A stretch of DNA of 64,000 bases, from assembly GCF_018361265.1 (NCBI RefSeq), contig NZ_JAFLNH010000003.1, positions 446,501 to 510,500 on the forward strand. The letters run 5' to 3'. A model generated the notes under the pieces. It was not told where the DNA came from and made no database searches. It saw only the letters and a list, made by a program, of their open reading frames with translations. The position numbers were made by a program, and so were the translations under genes. The stretch comes from Mycobacterium sp. SM1 (GTDB lineage: Bacteria; Actinomycetota; Actinomycetes; Mycobacteriales; Mycobacteriaceae). Positions 24,533 through 33,501 of the stretch are shown here, piece after piece (position 1 is the first letter of the stretch; each line of letters opens with the position of its first letter).

Positions 24533-26038
24533 ATGACCACGATCGCCGGCGCCCAACGCAGCGTGATCGAACTCGGGCCCGAGGAGCTGCCTGCCACCGC
24601 CGGGCAGCTGCTGGCCCGCGGCTACCGCCTCGCCCTGGTCGCCGCGCAGCACGACGACGGCGACGCGCTGCGCGCGGTGTACCTGCTTACCAGCGGCCCC
24701 CCCGACTCACGCGTCGAACTGCGCATCCGTCTCGACCCACACCGGCCACAACTGCCCAGCCTCGCCGCGCTGTCCTTCCCCGCCAGCAGGTTCGAACGCG
24801 AAATGCACGACCTGTACGGCGTCATCCCGCTCGACCACCCGCAACCCCGCCGGCTCGTCCGCCACCACCACTGGCCCCGCGGCTGGTACCCGATGCGCGC
24901 CGACACCGGCCCGCCACCCGAGTTCGGCGACCCCGAAGGCCCCTATCCCTTCCTCACCGTGGAAGGCCCCGGCGTCTATGAAATCCCCGTCGGACCCGTG
25001 CACGCCGGCCTCATCGAACCCGGTCATTTCCGCTTCTCCGTCGTCGGCGAAACCATCCTCAAACTCAAGGCCCGCCTCTGGTTCGTCCACAAGGGACTCG
25101 AGAAGCTCTTCCAAGGCCGCGACCTCGCCGACGCGCTGCCCCTGGCCGAACGGGTCAGCGGCGACACCGCCGTCGGCCATGCGCTCGCCTACTGCCTCGC
25201 CGTCGAAGACGCCACCGGCTGGCCCGTACCCGCACCCGCCCAGCGCAAACGCGCGATCCTGCTCGAACTCGAACGGCTCTACAACCACATCACCGACATC
25301 GGCGCACTCTGCAACGACGTCGGCCACGGCATACTGCATGCCCACGCCCTGCGCATTCGCGAGCAACTGCTCCGCCTCAACGCCGAGGTGACCGGCCACC
25401 GGCTGCTGCGCGGCGGCGTCATCCCCGGCGGCGCCCGCCTGAGCGCCCTGCCCGACACCGCCCACCTGCACGCCATCGCCGCCGACATTGCCGAGATCAT
25501 CCACCTCGCCCTCGGTCACAGCGTCGTCGCCGACCGCTTCACCGACACCGCCGTCCTCAGCCGCGACGCCGCCCGCGACCTCGGCGCGCTGGGCTATGTC
25601 GCCCGCGCCAGCGGCCTGGCCGTCGACGCCCGCCACCAACACCCGTTCCACGATGGCGGCGGGGCGTTCACCCCCGTCACCCGCGACACCGGCGACGTCC
25701 TGGCTCGATTCGTCGTCCGCGCCGACGAAATCGCCGCCTCCGCCGCGCTGATCACGGCGCTGATACCCACCGTCACCGCCGGCACCACCCGCAGCGAACC
25801 GCCAACCGGGACAACGGCCCGCGCCGCCTCCGGCGTCGGCATCGTCGAAGGATGGCGCGGCACCATCACCCACCGGGTCGAGCTCGCCCCCGACCGCACC
25901 CTCACCCGCGCCAAGATCGTCGACCCATCCTTTTTCAACTGGCCCGCGCTGCCCATCGCCCTCAGCGGAGCCATCGTCCCCGACTTCCCCCTCGTCAACA
26001 AAAGCTTCAACCTGTCCTACGCCGGCAACGACTTATAG
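24533..26038 (+). CDS. Hydrogenase-like large subunit without NiFe ligands (HyfG/HycE type, Rv0087-like)
   Basis: The 501-residue protein fuses a NuoC-like N-terminal part (residues ~1-125, with ASRFEREMHDLYGVIPLDHP) to a NuoD/HycE-like part. A catalytic [NiFe] subunit needs CxxC pairs near both ends. Here the first site reads RVSGDTAVGHALAYC (207-221), where hydrogenases have RxCGxC, and the C-terminus reads NKSFNLSYAGNDL (489-501), where they have DPCxxC. All four ligand cysteines are absent, so it should not bind nickel-iron or make hydrogen. No C-terminal extension for endopeptidase processing is present. ATG 24533 follows the HyfF-type gene after one base. It likely works as a quinone-type or other redox/structural subunit. 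Confidence 0.93.
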   Translation: MTTIAGAQRSVIELGPEELPATAGQLLARGYRLALVAAQHDDGDALRAVYLLTSGPPDSRVELRIRLDPHRPQLPSLAALSFPASRFEREMHDLYGVIPLDHPQPRRLVRHHHWPRGWYPMRADTGPPPEFGDPEGPYPFLTVEGPGVYEIPVGPVHAGLIEPGHFRFSVVGETILKLKARLWFVHKGLEKLFQGRDLADALPLAERVSGDTAVGHALAYCLAVEDATGWPVPAPAQRKRAILLELERLYNHITDIGALCNDVGHGILHAHALRIREQLLRLNAEVTGHRLLRGGVIPGGARLSALPDTAHLHAIAADIAEIIHLALGHSVVADRFTDTAVLSRDAARDLGALGYVARASGLAVDARHQHPFHDGGGAFTPVTRDTGDVLARFVVRADEIAASAALITALIPTVTAGTTRSEPPTGTTARAASGVGIVEGWRGTITHRVELAPDRTLTRAKIVDPSFFNWPALPIALSGAIVPDFPLVNKSFNLSYAGNDL

Positions 26039-26184
26039 GAATCGCTGCCGGGAATCGCTGCCGCGGCTGATCGCGGCGCCAGCCCCGCGGCGATCCCCTT
26101 ACCGGCGCCGCCCTCGACTTGGGGCGCTTCACCTGGCGGCGGGCTCGCCATCGCCGTTACACCGGCCGCCCGGCTGGTGCGGCT

Positions 26185-26298
26185 CGCTTCAGGCGGCGCG
26201 CCAGCTGATGTCCATGCCGAGTCGCCGAGGCCGGCCGGCGTGGCGCCGTCACCGTCGCCACCGCTTCAGGCGGCGCGCCAGCTGATGTCCATGCCGAG
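26185..26298. repeat. 37-bp direct repeat duplicating the 3' end of the DUF402 gene
   Basis: Identical 37-bp sequences starting CGCTTCAGGCGGCGCGCCAG lie at 26185-26221 and 26262-26298. The right copy is the end of the DUF402 gene (codons for [10 protein letters not shown] and the stop, read on the minus strand). The left copy is a detached duplicate between that gene and the hydrogenase-like operon. It looks like a scar from the event that placed the accessory block beside this gene. Confidence 0.9.
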
Positions 26299-26739
26299 GG
26301 CGGCCAGCCAGCTCTGCAGGTCATAGCCATGGCGGGACAGGCCGTCCACCGCGTCGACGGCGCGTCGCACCGCCTGCTCTGCGACCTCGGGGGCCAGCAA
26401 GCCGTGCCGAACGGCGTCCAGCAGCTCGGCGACATCCGTCAGGTGAGCCCCGGCGCCGGTGCGGACCTCGAGGTCGAGGTAGTGATCTTCGGAGCGCCAC
26501 ACGGTCGGGCCGGGTGTGTATTCGCCGATGTCGAGGTAGTAGTCGTGGCCCGGGTCGTAGCCGGGGTTGAAGTGAAAGATGTTGGCGCGCAAGCCTAACG
26601 ACGGCAATAGCCACGACTCCAGGTAGTGAAACTGGGCGCGGCCGGGAGTCGGGCGGGCCAGGTAGAGCCCCCAGGGGCGGACGATGTACTCGTCGACGGC
26701 GCGCACGACGCCCTTCGGATCGGTGTTGGTGCGCGCCAC
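26266..26739 (-). CDS. DUF402 family protein (Rv1632c-like)
   Basis: The protein (157 residues from GTG 26739) contains [20 protein letters not shown], the [20 protein letters not shown] region and [12 protein letters not shown], as in DUF402 proteins. Some family members are nucleoside-diphosphate-type phosphatases; no function is shown for this one. The frame remains homologous-looking upstream ([10 protein letters not shown]) to a TAA at 26782-26784, but with no ATG, GTG or TTG there, so the true start may be GTG 26739 or a rare ATC at 26772. It diverges from uvrB, as Rv1632c does from Rv1633. Confidence 0.8.
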   Translation of the reverse strand: MARTNTDPKGVVRAVDEYIVRPWGLYLARPTPGRAQFHYLESWLLPSLGLRANIFHFNPGYDPGHDYYLDIGEYTPGPTVWRSEDHYLDLEVRTGAGAHLTDVAELLDAVRHGLLAPEVAEQAVRRAVDAVDGLSRHGYDLQSWLAALGMDISWRAA

Positions 26740-26953
26740 CAGATCGAACGTTTCATGCTTTGGCGGATGGATATCGTCAGGTTACTTCTCGGCGGCGCGT
26801 CGGCTCACTTCGCGGCCGCGCCGGACGGTCCCGGGACGTGGGCGGTCCAGCACGACGACCGGCCGACGACATCCCCGGGTCAGGCGGCCCGGTGGTGGTG
26901 CCGGGAGCGACTGGGCCTGCGGCCCGCGTCGGCATCGTCCTACCCTGGTGGGC

Positions 26954-29119
26954 ATGGCGTTCGCTACCAAACACCCCGTGGTCGCGCACTCGGAATACCG
27001 CGCCGTCGAGGACATGGCGCGTACCGGCGGGCGATTCCAGGTGGTCAGCCCGCATGCACCGGCTGGAGACCAGCCGGCCGCAATTGACGAGCTCGAGCGC
27101 CGGCTTAAAGCGGGGGAGAAAGACGTGGTGTTGCTGGGCGCCACCGGAACCGGCAAGTCGGCCACCGCGGCGTGGCTGATCGAGCGGCTGCAGCGCCCTA
27201 CCCTGGTGATGGAGCCCAACAAGACGCTGGCCGCCCAGATCGCCAACGAGCTCCGGCAGATGTTGCCGCACAACGCGGTCGAGTACTTCGTCTCCTACTA
27301 CGACTACTATCAGCCCGAGGCGTACATCGCGCAGACCGACACCTATATCGAAAAAGACAGCTCCATCAACGACGATGTGGAACGGCTGCGCCACTCGGCG
27401 ACTTCGAGCCTGTTGTCGCGCCGCGACGTGGTGGTGGTGGCGTCGGTGTCCTGCATCTACGGCCTGGGTACGCCGCAGTCTTACCTGGACCGGTCGGTGC
27501 AGCTGAAGGTCGGCGACGAAGTGCCGAGGGATGCGCTGCTGCGGCTGCTGGTCGACGTGCAATACACCCGCAACGACCTCTCGTTCACCCGCGGCTCTTT
27601 TCGGGTGCGCGGTGACACCGTCGAGATCATCCCCTCCTACGAGGAACTGGCCGTTCGCATCGAATTCTTCGGCGACGAGATAGAGGAGCTGTACTACCTG
27701 CATCCGCTCACCGGTGAGGTGATCCGCAAGGTCGACTCGCTGCGGATCTTCCCGGCGACGCACTACGTGGCGGGCCCGGAGCGGATGGCGCAGGCCATTT
27801 CCACCATCGAGGAGGAGTTGGCGCAGCGGTTGGCCGAACTGGAAAGCCAAGGCAAGTTGCTGGAGGCGCAGCGGCTGCGCATGCGCACCAACTACGACAT
27901 CGAAATGATGCGCCAGGTCGGGTTCTGCTCGGGGATCGAGAACTACTCGCGGCACATCGACGGTCGCGGGCCCGGCTCGCCGCCGGCGACGCTGCTGGAC
28001 TATTTTCCCGAAGACTTTCTGCTGATCATCGATGAGTCGCACGTCACCGTGCCGCAGATCGGTGGCATGTATGAGGGCGACATCTCCCGCAAGCGCAACC
28101 TGGTGGAGTACGGTTTTCGCTTGCCCTCCGCCTGCGACAACCGGCCGCTGACCTGGGAGGAGTTCGCCTCCCGGATCGGGCAGACGGTGTACATGTCAGC
28201 GACCCCGGGCCCCTATGAGCTCAGCCGTACCGGCGGTGAGTTCGTCGAACAGGTGATCCGGCCCACTGGGCTAGTGGATCCGAAAGTCGTGGTCAAGCCG
28301 ACCAAGGGCCAGATCGATGACCTGATCGCGGAGATCCGCAAGCGGGCCGCGGCCGACGAGCGGGTGCTGGTGACGACGCTGACCAAGAAGATGGCCGAGG
28401 ACCTCACCGACTATCTCCTGGAGATGGGGATCCGGGTGCGCTACCTGCACTCGGAGGTTGACACGCTGCGTCGCGTGGAACTGCTGCGCCAGCTGCGGCT
28501 CGGCGAGTTCGATGTCCTGGTGGGGATCAACCTGCTGCGCGAGGGTCTCGACCTGCCGGAGGTGTCGCTGGTGTCGATCCTGGATGCGGACAAGGAAGGC
28601 TTTCTGCGCTCGACACGCAGCCTCATCCAGACCATCGGCCGGGCGGCCCGCAACGTCTCCGGCGAGGTGCACCTGTACGCCGACACCATGACCGACTCCA
28701 TGAAGCAGGCCATCGACGAGACCGAACGGCGGCGGGCCAAGCAGATCGCCTACAACGAGGAGCACGGGATTGACCCGCAACCGCTGCGCAAGAAGATCGC
28801 CGACATCCTCGACCGGGTCTATACCGAGGCCGCTGATACCGAAGCCAGCGCCACCGTCGAGATCGGCTCCGGGCGCAGCATCTCTCGCGGTCGCCGGGCG
28901 CAGGGGGAGCCGGGCCGCGCGGTGAGCGCCGGTGTGTTCGAAGGCCGCGACACCGCCAACATGCCACGCGCCGAGCTGGCGGACCTGATCAAGGACCTTA
29001 CCGAGCAGATGATGGCGGCGGCTCGGGAGCTGCAGTTCGAGCTGGCGGCGCGGTTGCGCGACGAGATCGCGGACCTGAAGAAGGAACTGCGCGCCATGGA
29101 CGCTGCGGGCTTGAAGTGA
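26954..29119 (+). CDS. uvrB: Excinuclease ABC subunit B
   Basis: UvrB is the damage-verifying helicase-like subunit of nucleotide excision repair. The 721-residue protein has Walker [14 protein letters not shown], the beta-hairpin region [24 protein letters not shown]-like DESHVTVPQ, helicase motif [19 protein letters not shown] and [11 protein letters not shown]-terminal UVR domain ([20 protein letters not shown]) binds UvrA and UvrC. ATG 26954 ([20 protein letters not shown]) is the conserved start; longer frames add non-homologous residues. It pairs with uvrA in this window. Confidence 0.98.
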   Translation: MAFATKHPVVAHSEYRAVEDMARTGGRFQVVSPHAPAGDQPAAIDELERRLKAGEKDVVLLGATGTGKSATAAWLIERLQRPTLVMEPNKTLAAQIANELRQMLPHNAVEYFVSYYDYYQPEAYIAQTDTYIEKDSSINDDVERLRHSATSSLLSRRDVVVVASVSCIYGLGTPQSYLDRSVQLKVGDEVPRDALLRLLVDVQYTRNDLSFTRGSFRVRGDTVEIIPSYEELAVRIEFFGDEIEELYYLHPLTGEVIRKVDSLRIFPATHYVAGPERMAQAISTIEEELAQRLAELESQGKLLEAQRLRMRTNYDIEMMRQVGFCSGIENYSRHIDGRGPGSPPATLLDYFPEDFLLIIDESHVTVPQIGGMYEGDISRKRNLVEYGFRLPSACDNRPLTWEEFASRIGQTVYMSATPGPYELSRTGGEFVEQVIRPTGLVDPKVVVKPTKGQIDDLIAEIRKRAAADERVLVTTLTKKMAEDLTDYLLEMGIRVRYLHSEVDTLRRVELLRQLRLGEFDVLVGINLLREGLDLPEVSLVSILDADKEGFLRSTRSLIQTIGRAARNVSGEVHLYADTMTDSMKQAIDETERRRAKQIAYNEEHGIDPQPLRKKIADILDRVYTEAADTEASATVEIGSGRSISRGRRAQGEPGRAVSAGVFEGRDTANMPRAELADLIKDLTEQMMAAARELQFELAARLRDEIADLKKELRAMDAAGLK

Positions 29120-29176
29120 GGCCCGCCAGGCGTGTTCGCGTCTGCTCGCAGTAAAACCGTTGGCGCAGAGGCAAAT

Positions 29177-30742
29177 TCAGCGAGTAGACTTTGTGACTTG
29201 GGCGAAATGAAATTGCCACCGCTCGACAATGTGAAACCCGAGCTCTCCGGCGAATTGATATGCGGGCGCATGCCCGAGAAGGGGTCCCGGCGGCAACGAT
29301 TGGCCGCTTTGATGGTCCGGCAAAGTCTTATCGCGGCTGGAAATCGTCCACACCGTGGTGCACTTGTTGAGCCGGTTGAGCACCAGCCAAACGGCGACGT
29401 GGCCGTCCCACAGGGTGCCGCGCTCCGGCCCTTGGGCACCGCGCCCGACGTCGACCAGCGGCCGGAAGGCGGCCGGGCGCGTCGCTAGCAGCGCGCGGAT
29501 CGGCCCCGGAGCCCAGCGCACGGTGTTGTCGACCAATAGGCAATCCCCTGGGCGCGCGTGAGCGCTGACAACATCGGCTACCTGGCTGTAGTCCCAGCCC
29601 TTTTCTTTGGCGTACGGTCCGCGTTGCGTCCACAGGTAGTTCGGGAAAGCCGCGCCGGCGAACAAGATCAGCACGGCGACGACGGCCCATCGCTTTGGTG
29701 CCACCGTGACGACGCACACCGCCAGCGCGACAGCCATGGCCGGCGCGGTGAACGCCAAATAGCGCGGATAGTAGATCGGCTCGCCGAGCGCCGAATAGAT
29801 CAGGCTGGCCGCGGTCGGCACGACGATCCACGCCGCGCAGACCAGCAGGAGGCTGCGCATCTGGCCGCTCAAGCCTCGCGCGCCGCGCCGCACCGCCACG
29901 ACCGCGACCACGATGAGGACGCCGGCGAAAACCGCGAACGGAACACTGCGATCGAAATATTGCTGCTGGACGATGTCGATGACGGTGTGCCAGCTCAGCG
30001 GAGAGATCCACCCGACCTGCCGGATCTGGCCATGGGCGAACGCCAGGAACGGGATCAGCGTCGCCACCGCGGCCGCCGAGGTCGCCGCCCACCGGATGAC
30101 GGCGGATTTTCCGCGCGCGACCACGGGCAGGGTCGCGCCGTATACCGGGACCAAGAGCACGAGGTTGATGTTGAGCAAAACCGCCAGTATCAGCGCCACG
30201 GCGTAGCCCAGCCACAGCCACGCCCGGTTACGCCGCAGCGCGGCAACCAGCAGCACGGTCAGCCACACCGCCGCGGCCGCCGACAAGGCATACGGGCGAG
30301 CCTCGACACCCGCCCATGTGGTTCGCGGCAGGATGGCGAAGAGCACCCCAGCGCACCCGGCGAGCGTTCTCGACGAAAACTGCTTGACGAAAACCACCAC
30401 ACCGGCAGCCGCCGCCGCAACCGCCAAACAGCTTGGCAGGCGTGACCAGAATTCCGTTGGGGGAAAAAGCGTGAACCAGCCGTGCATCAGCAGGTAATAC
30501 AAACCGTGCACCGCGTCGATATGGCCGAGCAGTCGCCACAGTTGCGGCAGCGACCGGCTCGCCGAAGCCGAGATCGTCGCGCCCTCGTCAAACCACAGCG
30601 ACGGCCGCCCGGCGGCCGTTCCGCTGACGATAGCGGCGAGCACCGCGACCGCCGCGGGGTCCAGCAGCGTGCCACGACGGCGCCGAGCGGCCACCGGGGC
30701 AGACAACGCCGCTGTGGGCTGCTCGATGATCGACGTGGGCAT
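29177..30742 (-). CDS. capA: GT-C mannosyltransferase that caps lipoarabinomannan (CapA, Rv1635c-like)
   Basis: The 521-residue integral membrane protein has about ten membrane helices and the acidic motif of GT-C polyprenyl-phosphate-dependent transferases early on (RPSLWFDEGATISASASRS). Its position, convergent with uvrB and divergent from the stress-protein gene, and its form match Rv1635c. That enzyme adds the first mannose cap to the arabinan of lipoarabinomannan on the outer face of the membrane. The soluble C-terminal part carries WDYSQVADVVSAHARPGDC, a common feature of these mannosyltransferases. The MFS transporter Rv1634, next to it in M. tuberculosis, is missing here. Confidence 0.85.
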   Translation of the reverse strand: MPTSIIEQPTAALSAPVAARRRRGTLLDPAAVAVLAAIVSGTAAGRPSLWFDEGATISASASRSLPQLWRLLGHIDAVHGLYYLLMHGWFTLFPPTEFWSRLPSCLAVAAAAAGVVVFVKQFSSRTLAGCAGVLFAILPRTTWAGVEARPYALSAAAAVWLTVLLVAALRRNRAWLWLGYAVALILAVLLNINLVLLVPVYGATLPVVARGKSAVIRWAATSAAAVATLIPFLAFAHGQIRQVGWISPLSWHTVIDIVQQQYFDRSVPFAVFAGVLIVVAVVAVRRGARGLSGQMRSLLLVCAAWIVVPTAASLIYSALGEPIYYPRYLAFTAPAMAVALAVCVVTVAPKRWAVVAVLILFAGAAFPNYLWTQRGPYAKEKGWDYSQVADVVSAHARPGDCLLVDNTVRWAPGPIRALLATRPAAFRPLVDVGRGAQGPERGTLWDGHVAVWLVLNRLNKCTTVWTISSRDKTLPDHQSGQSLPPGPLLGHAPAYQFAGELGFHIVERWQFHFAQVTKSTR

Positions 30743-30919
30743 GATGACTGTACTTTAAGCGCGGCGCCGATGTGGTTGCTCAACACCGCCGGTCGCCGCA
30801 CCGTCACCGGGCGCCCCGGGTTGGCGGCACCGAAGTGGCGTCTGGCAAATCACACCCCCGGGAACCGCGAACGCGATACTGTCTTGGGTTGGCGTGGCAA
30901 CCGACACCTGGGAGGGTAA

Positions 30920-31363
30920 ATGAGCGCCTATCGGACCGTGGTGGTGGGAACCGACGGCTCGGATTCGTCGTTGCGCGCGGTGGACCGCGCCGGCGCCATC
31001 GCGGGGGCGGACGCAAAGCTGATCATCGCGACCGCCTACCTGCCCCAGCCCGAGGACGCGCGCGCCGCTGACGTCCTGAAAGACGAAAGCTACAAGGTGT
31101 CGGGCACGGCCCCCATCTACTCGATCCTGCGCGACGCGAAGGATCGGGCCAAGGCCGCCGGGGCGCAGGCCATCGAGGAACGAGCGATCGTCGGCGCACC
31201 CGTCGACGCCCTCGTCGGCCTCGCTGAGGAGGTCGACGCCGACCTCCTGGTGGTCGGGAATGTCGGCTTGAGCACGATCGCCGGCCGGCTGCTGGGATCG
31301 GTGCCGGCCAACGTGGCACGCCGTGCGAAAACCGATGTGCTCATCGTGCACACCACCTCGTGA
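30920..31363 (+). CDS. Universal stress protein, Rv1636-like
   Basis: The 147-residue single-domain USP starts MSAYRTVVVGTDGSDSSLRA and contains the nucleotide-binding loop VVGNVGLSTIAGRLLGSVPANVARRAKTDVLIVH in part (G-x2-G-x9-G-S/T pattern). The M. tuberculosis homologue Rv1636 is an abundant cAMP-binding protein, thought to buffer cAMP. That would fit functionally with the adenylate cyclase in this window, although they are not adjacent. A GGGAGGG ribosome-binding site precedes ATG 30920. Confidence 0.93.
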   Translation: MSAYRTVVVGTDGSDSSLRAVDRAGAIAGADAKLIIATAYLPQPEDARAADVLKDESYKVSGTAPIYSILRDAKDRAKAAGAQAIEERAIVGAPVDALVGLAEEVDADLLVVGNVGLSTIAGRLLGSVPANVARRAKTDVLIVHTTS

Positions 31364-31481
31364 GCGGCGACCGGCAACCCGGCGCCCGCAGCGACTAGCT
31401 TGGCGGTGCGGCGGACGCGGGCCCCGGTGGGCGTCTTGGCCGGTTGCGTAATCCGGCTCGTATCAGCCGAGCATGACGTGT

Positions 31482-31799
31482 TCACGCTTGGCCGTCTTCA
31501 AGAAATCGATCTATGACCTCGGGGCCCGTCGCGCGCATCTGAACGGCGAGATCGAATAGTCGGTCCTTGGCCAGCTTGGGAAGCAACTCGATAGAATGAG
31601 TCGTGGACGAATCATACTGAGCCGATGGATACCGCTGCAAAATACGGTCCTTTTGCTCCTCGGTCGCGGAGATCTCCAGGACCATCATATCGGCAAATTT
31701 ATACTTCGCCATTTCTAGCAGTCCGGCACGTTTCAATATGTCCAGCCGCTCCTCGTTGATCCACACATTGATCCGAATATCGCGCTCGTTTCCGCTCAT
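31482..31799 (-). CDS. Unknown 105-residue protein in operon with sat
   Basis: I do not recognise this protein. It is hydrophilic, has no cysteine and no signal peptide, and looks like a small alpha/beta domain: RDIRINVWINEERLDILKR, then MMVLEISATEEQKDRILQRY and ELLPKLAKDRLFDLAVQMRA. Its ATG overlaps the sat stop (ATGA), so it is translationally coupled to the ATP sulfurylase and may be a partner or regulator of it. Base composition is visibly AT-richer than the flanking mycobacterial genes, as for sat, suggesting acquisition together. Confidence 0.7.
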   Translation of the reverse strand: MSGNERDIRINVWINEERLDILKRAGLLEMAKYKFADMMVLEISATEEQKDRILQRYPSAQYDSSTTHSIELLPKLAKDRLFDLAVQMRATGPEVIDRFLEDGQA

Positions 31800-33061
31800 G
31801 GCTGGCGCACCTCGACTTGTCGCAGGGAAAAGACTGGTGTCCTGGAGCGCAGATAATTTTCGTTTACGAACGGTGAGCCCTGCCCGTAGCGGACCGCACT
31901 GTCCATCACGACGTCGAACACCTCTGGTCTCATGACCTTGCGAGTCGGCTTCACTCCATCGACCACTATGCTTCTAATGAGATTGCCACTAAAGCTCTGG
32001 GATTTGGAGTCATGGCCGCACAGAGCCGAGCTGGTAATCTCTGCGCATTCGGGACAATACCAGTTTTCCCGCAGAAATATTGGTTTTATCCATTGCCTAC
32101 TTCTATACTGCTCGAGAAGGCTCTGCGCTTCGTATGGCTTGTAGAAGTCACCGACTCCCGCGTGATCTCGCCCGAACATGTGATGTGTGCATCCAAGGTT
32201 CGTCCTTAGGATCGCATGGAAGATCGCCTCGCGAGGTCCCGCATACCGCATGTCCCATAGCGTGAAGCTCACCATGTGAACATCGTGCCGAAAATACCCG
32301 TTGTCTCTCAGGGCCCGGTGCGCCAAAAGTATTGACTCGTCGATATAGTCCCCGATTCTCTTCTCGCCGATGATCGCATTGACGAGTATCCCAGTGTTTG
32401 GCTGGTCAATCGGCATATCTTCATGCGCCGCAAACCAGGCCTGTTTCATGAGCGCCTCATGACCGGTATGTGGGACATTTCTTGACTGATGCGCGACGAC
32501 ATGCTTCCATCCGTTCCGGCGAAACGCATCCATATGTTGTTTCGGGGTGCGCCAGTAATGCTTGTATGGCTCATTGAAAACGGGTTCGTTTATGAGCGTG
32601 ATCGTACCTCCAATAAACCGATCCGCGTAGGATCTCGTCCTCTTCACCCCGGGATGCTTGATGTCCGTCGTACCGTAAGTCTTTTCGGCCATGCGCTCCA
32701 GGTCATAGTCGTATATCTCCATAATGTCGAAGATTGCCATGGGGGCACCGCGGTATTCCAGAACAACGCTGTCGCCCTCGTGAATATTGTAGTGTCTAAT
32801 TTTTTCGGCCGATAGGTCAAATACAATGGGTATGCTCCATAATGTTCCATCTGGAAGTTCCATGCTTTCCAAGACGCGGTCGACCTCGTGCCGGCACATG
32901 AATCCTGTAAGAGGGGTAAAGAAACCATAGGAAATTCCGATTATTTCGTATGCGATTCCCCTCGTTATCGCAATCTTCTGCAGGCCGTCTACCTTGCCGG
33001 CAGCCTGGACGGTTGACACCCTATCTACCAGCGGTTTTCCGTTGTGGCCTAGGTAATTCAT
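31796..33061 (-). CDS. sat: ATP sulfurylase, homo-oligomeric zinc-type (dissimilatory-like Sat)
   Basis: Sat makes adenosine 5'-phosphosulfate from ATP and sulfate, or runs in reverse in sulfur-oxidising and sulfate-reducing organisms. The 421-residue protein has the substrate motif HQSRNVPHTGHE (191-202), the GRDHAG motif (297-302), and a zinc site with Cys336, Cys339, Cys348 and His350 (WYCPECAEITSSALCGHD). That site is typical of bacterial and archaeal dissimilatory-type enzymes. There is no fused APS kinase domain. I chose ATG 33061 (MNYLGHNG), with GGAAGAGAG upstream, rather than longer GC-rich starts. It is unrelated to the CysD/CysNC system normal in mycobacteria. AT-richer composition suggests horizontal transfer. 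Confidence 0.9.
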   Translation of the reverse strand: MNYLGHNGKPLVDRVSTVQAAGKVDGLQKIAITRGIAYEIIGISYGFFTPLTGFMCRHEVDRVLESMELPDGTLWSIPIVFDLSAEKIRHYNIHEGDSVVLEYRGAPMAIFDIMEIYDYDLERMAEKTYGTTDIKHPGVKRTRSYADRFIGGTITLINEPVFNEPYKHYWRTPKQHMDAFRRNGWKHVVAHQSRNVPHTGHEALMKQAWFAAHEDMPIDQPNTGILVNAIIGEKRIGDYIDESILLAHRALRDNGYFRHDVHMVSFTLWDMRYAGPREAIFHAILRTNLGCTHHMFGRDHAGVGDFYKPYEAQSLLEQYRSRQWIKPIFLRENWYCPECAEITSSALCGHDSKSQSFSGNLIRSIVVDGVKPTRKVMRPEVFDVVMDSAVRYGQGSPFVNENYLRSRTPVFSLRQVEVRQP

Positions 33062-33501
33062 ATCGTCGCTCTCTTCCCGAGGTATGGATTCCATTCTCAA
33101 ATCGAGACTGCTCTGGTTGCGGCGGGGAAAACGGAAAGGGGCCACCGGCGCCATGCTGTTGTCGCGCCGCTGGTGGGACGCCGCGCAGGGGTCGGGGGCG
33201 CCACCCAGGCCGGCGTGGCGGCACGAACGCCAGTCAGCGGAGCGCGGACCCACAACAGAGGCGGGCGTTACCGGGGCTGCGGCACCTGACGGACCGCGTG
33301 CGCCCGCATGTGTCGATAGCCCAGCGGGCCGTGGGTGCACCGGTCATCGCGGGCCGACGCCGGCGCTCGATGTGCGGGGCAATCACGTCCCCGGGGTCCG
33401 CGTCGCTCGTCCGGGTCCCGGCGGGTGACACCGGGCCGGGCGTGGTGGGCGCTCCCGACGTGGACCGCGGTCAACCATGCCCGTCGGGCCCATCGGGCCG
33501 G
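33062..33501. other. 440-bp gap with no convincing gene
   Basis: The first ~70 bases still look like the AT-richer island and should hold the sat promoter and ribosome-binding region. Composition returns to GC-rich at about 33120-33140, which I take as the right edge of the island. I see no protein with family features and no clear repeat in the rest. Confidence 0.5.

Noticed and set aside
24533..26038. Functional formate hydrogenlyase
   Set aside because: NiFe ligands, ferredoxin subunits, formate dehydrogenase and maturation genes are all missing from the operon.
29132..30919. Plus-strand frames opposite capA
   Set aside because: Antisense shadows; the minus-strand frame has clear membrane topology and a GT-C motif.
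33062..33340. N-terminal extension of sat (about 93 residues)
   Set aside because: It is GC-rich, low-complexity and non-homologous, while ATG 33061 has a ribosome-binding site and the usual Sat length.
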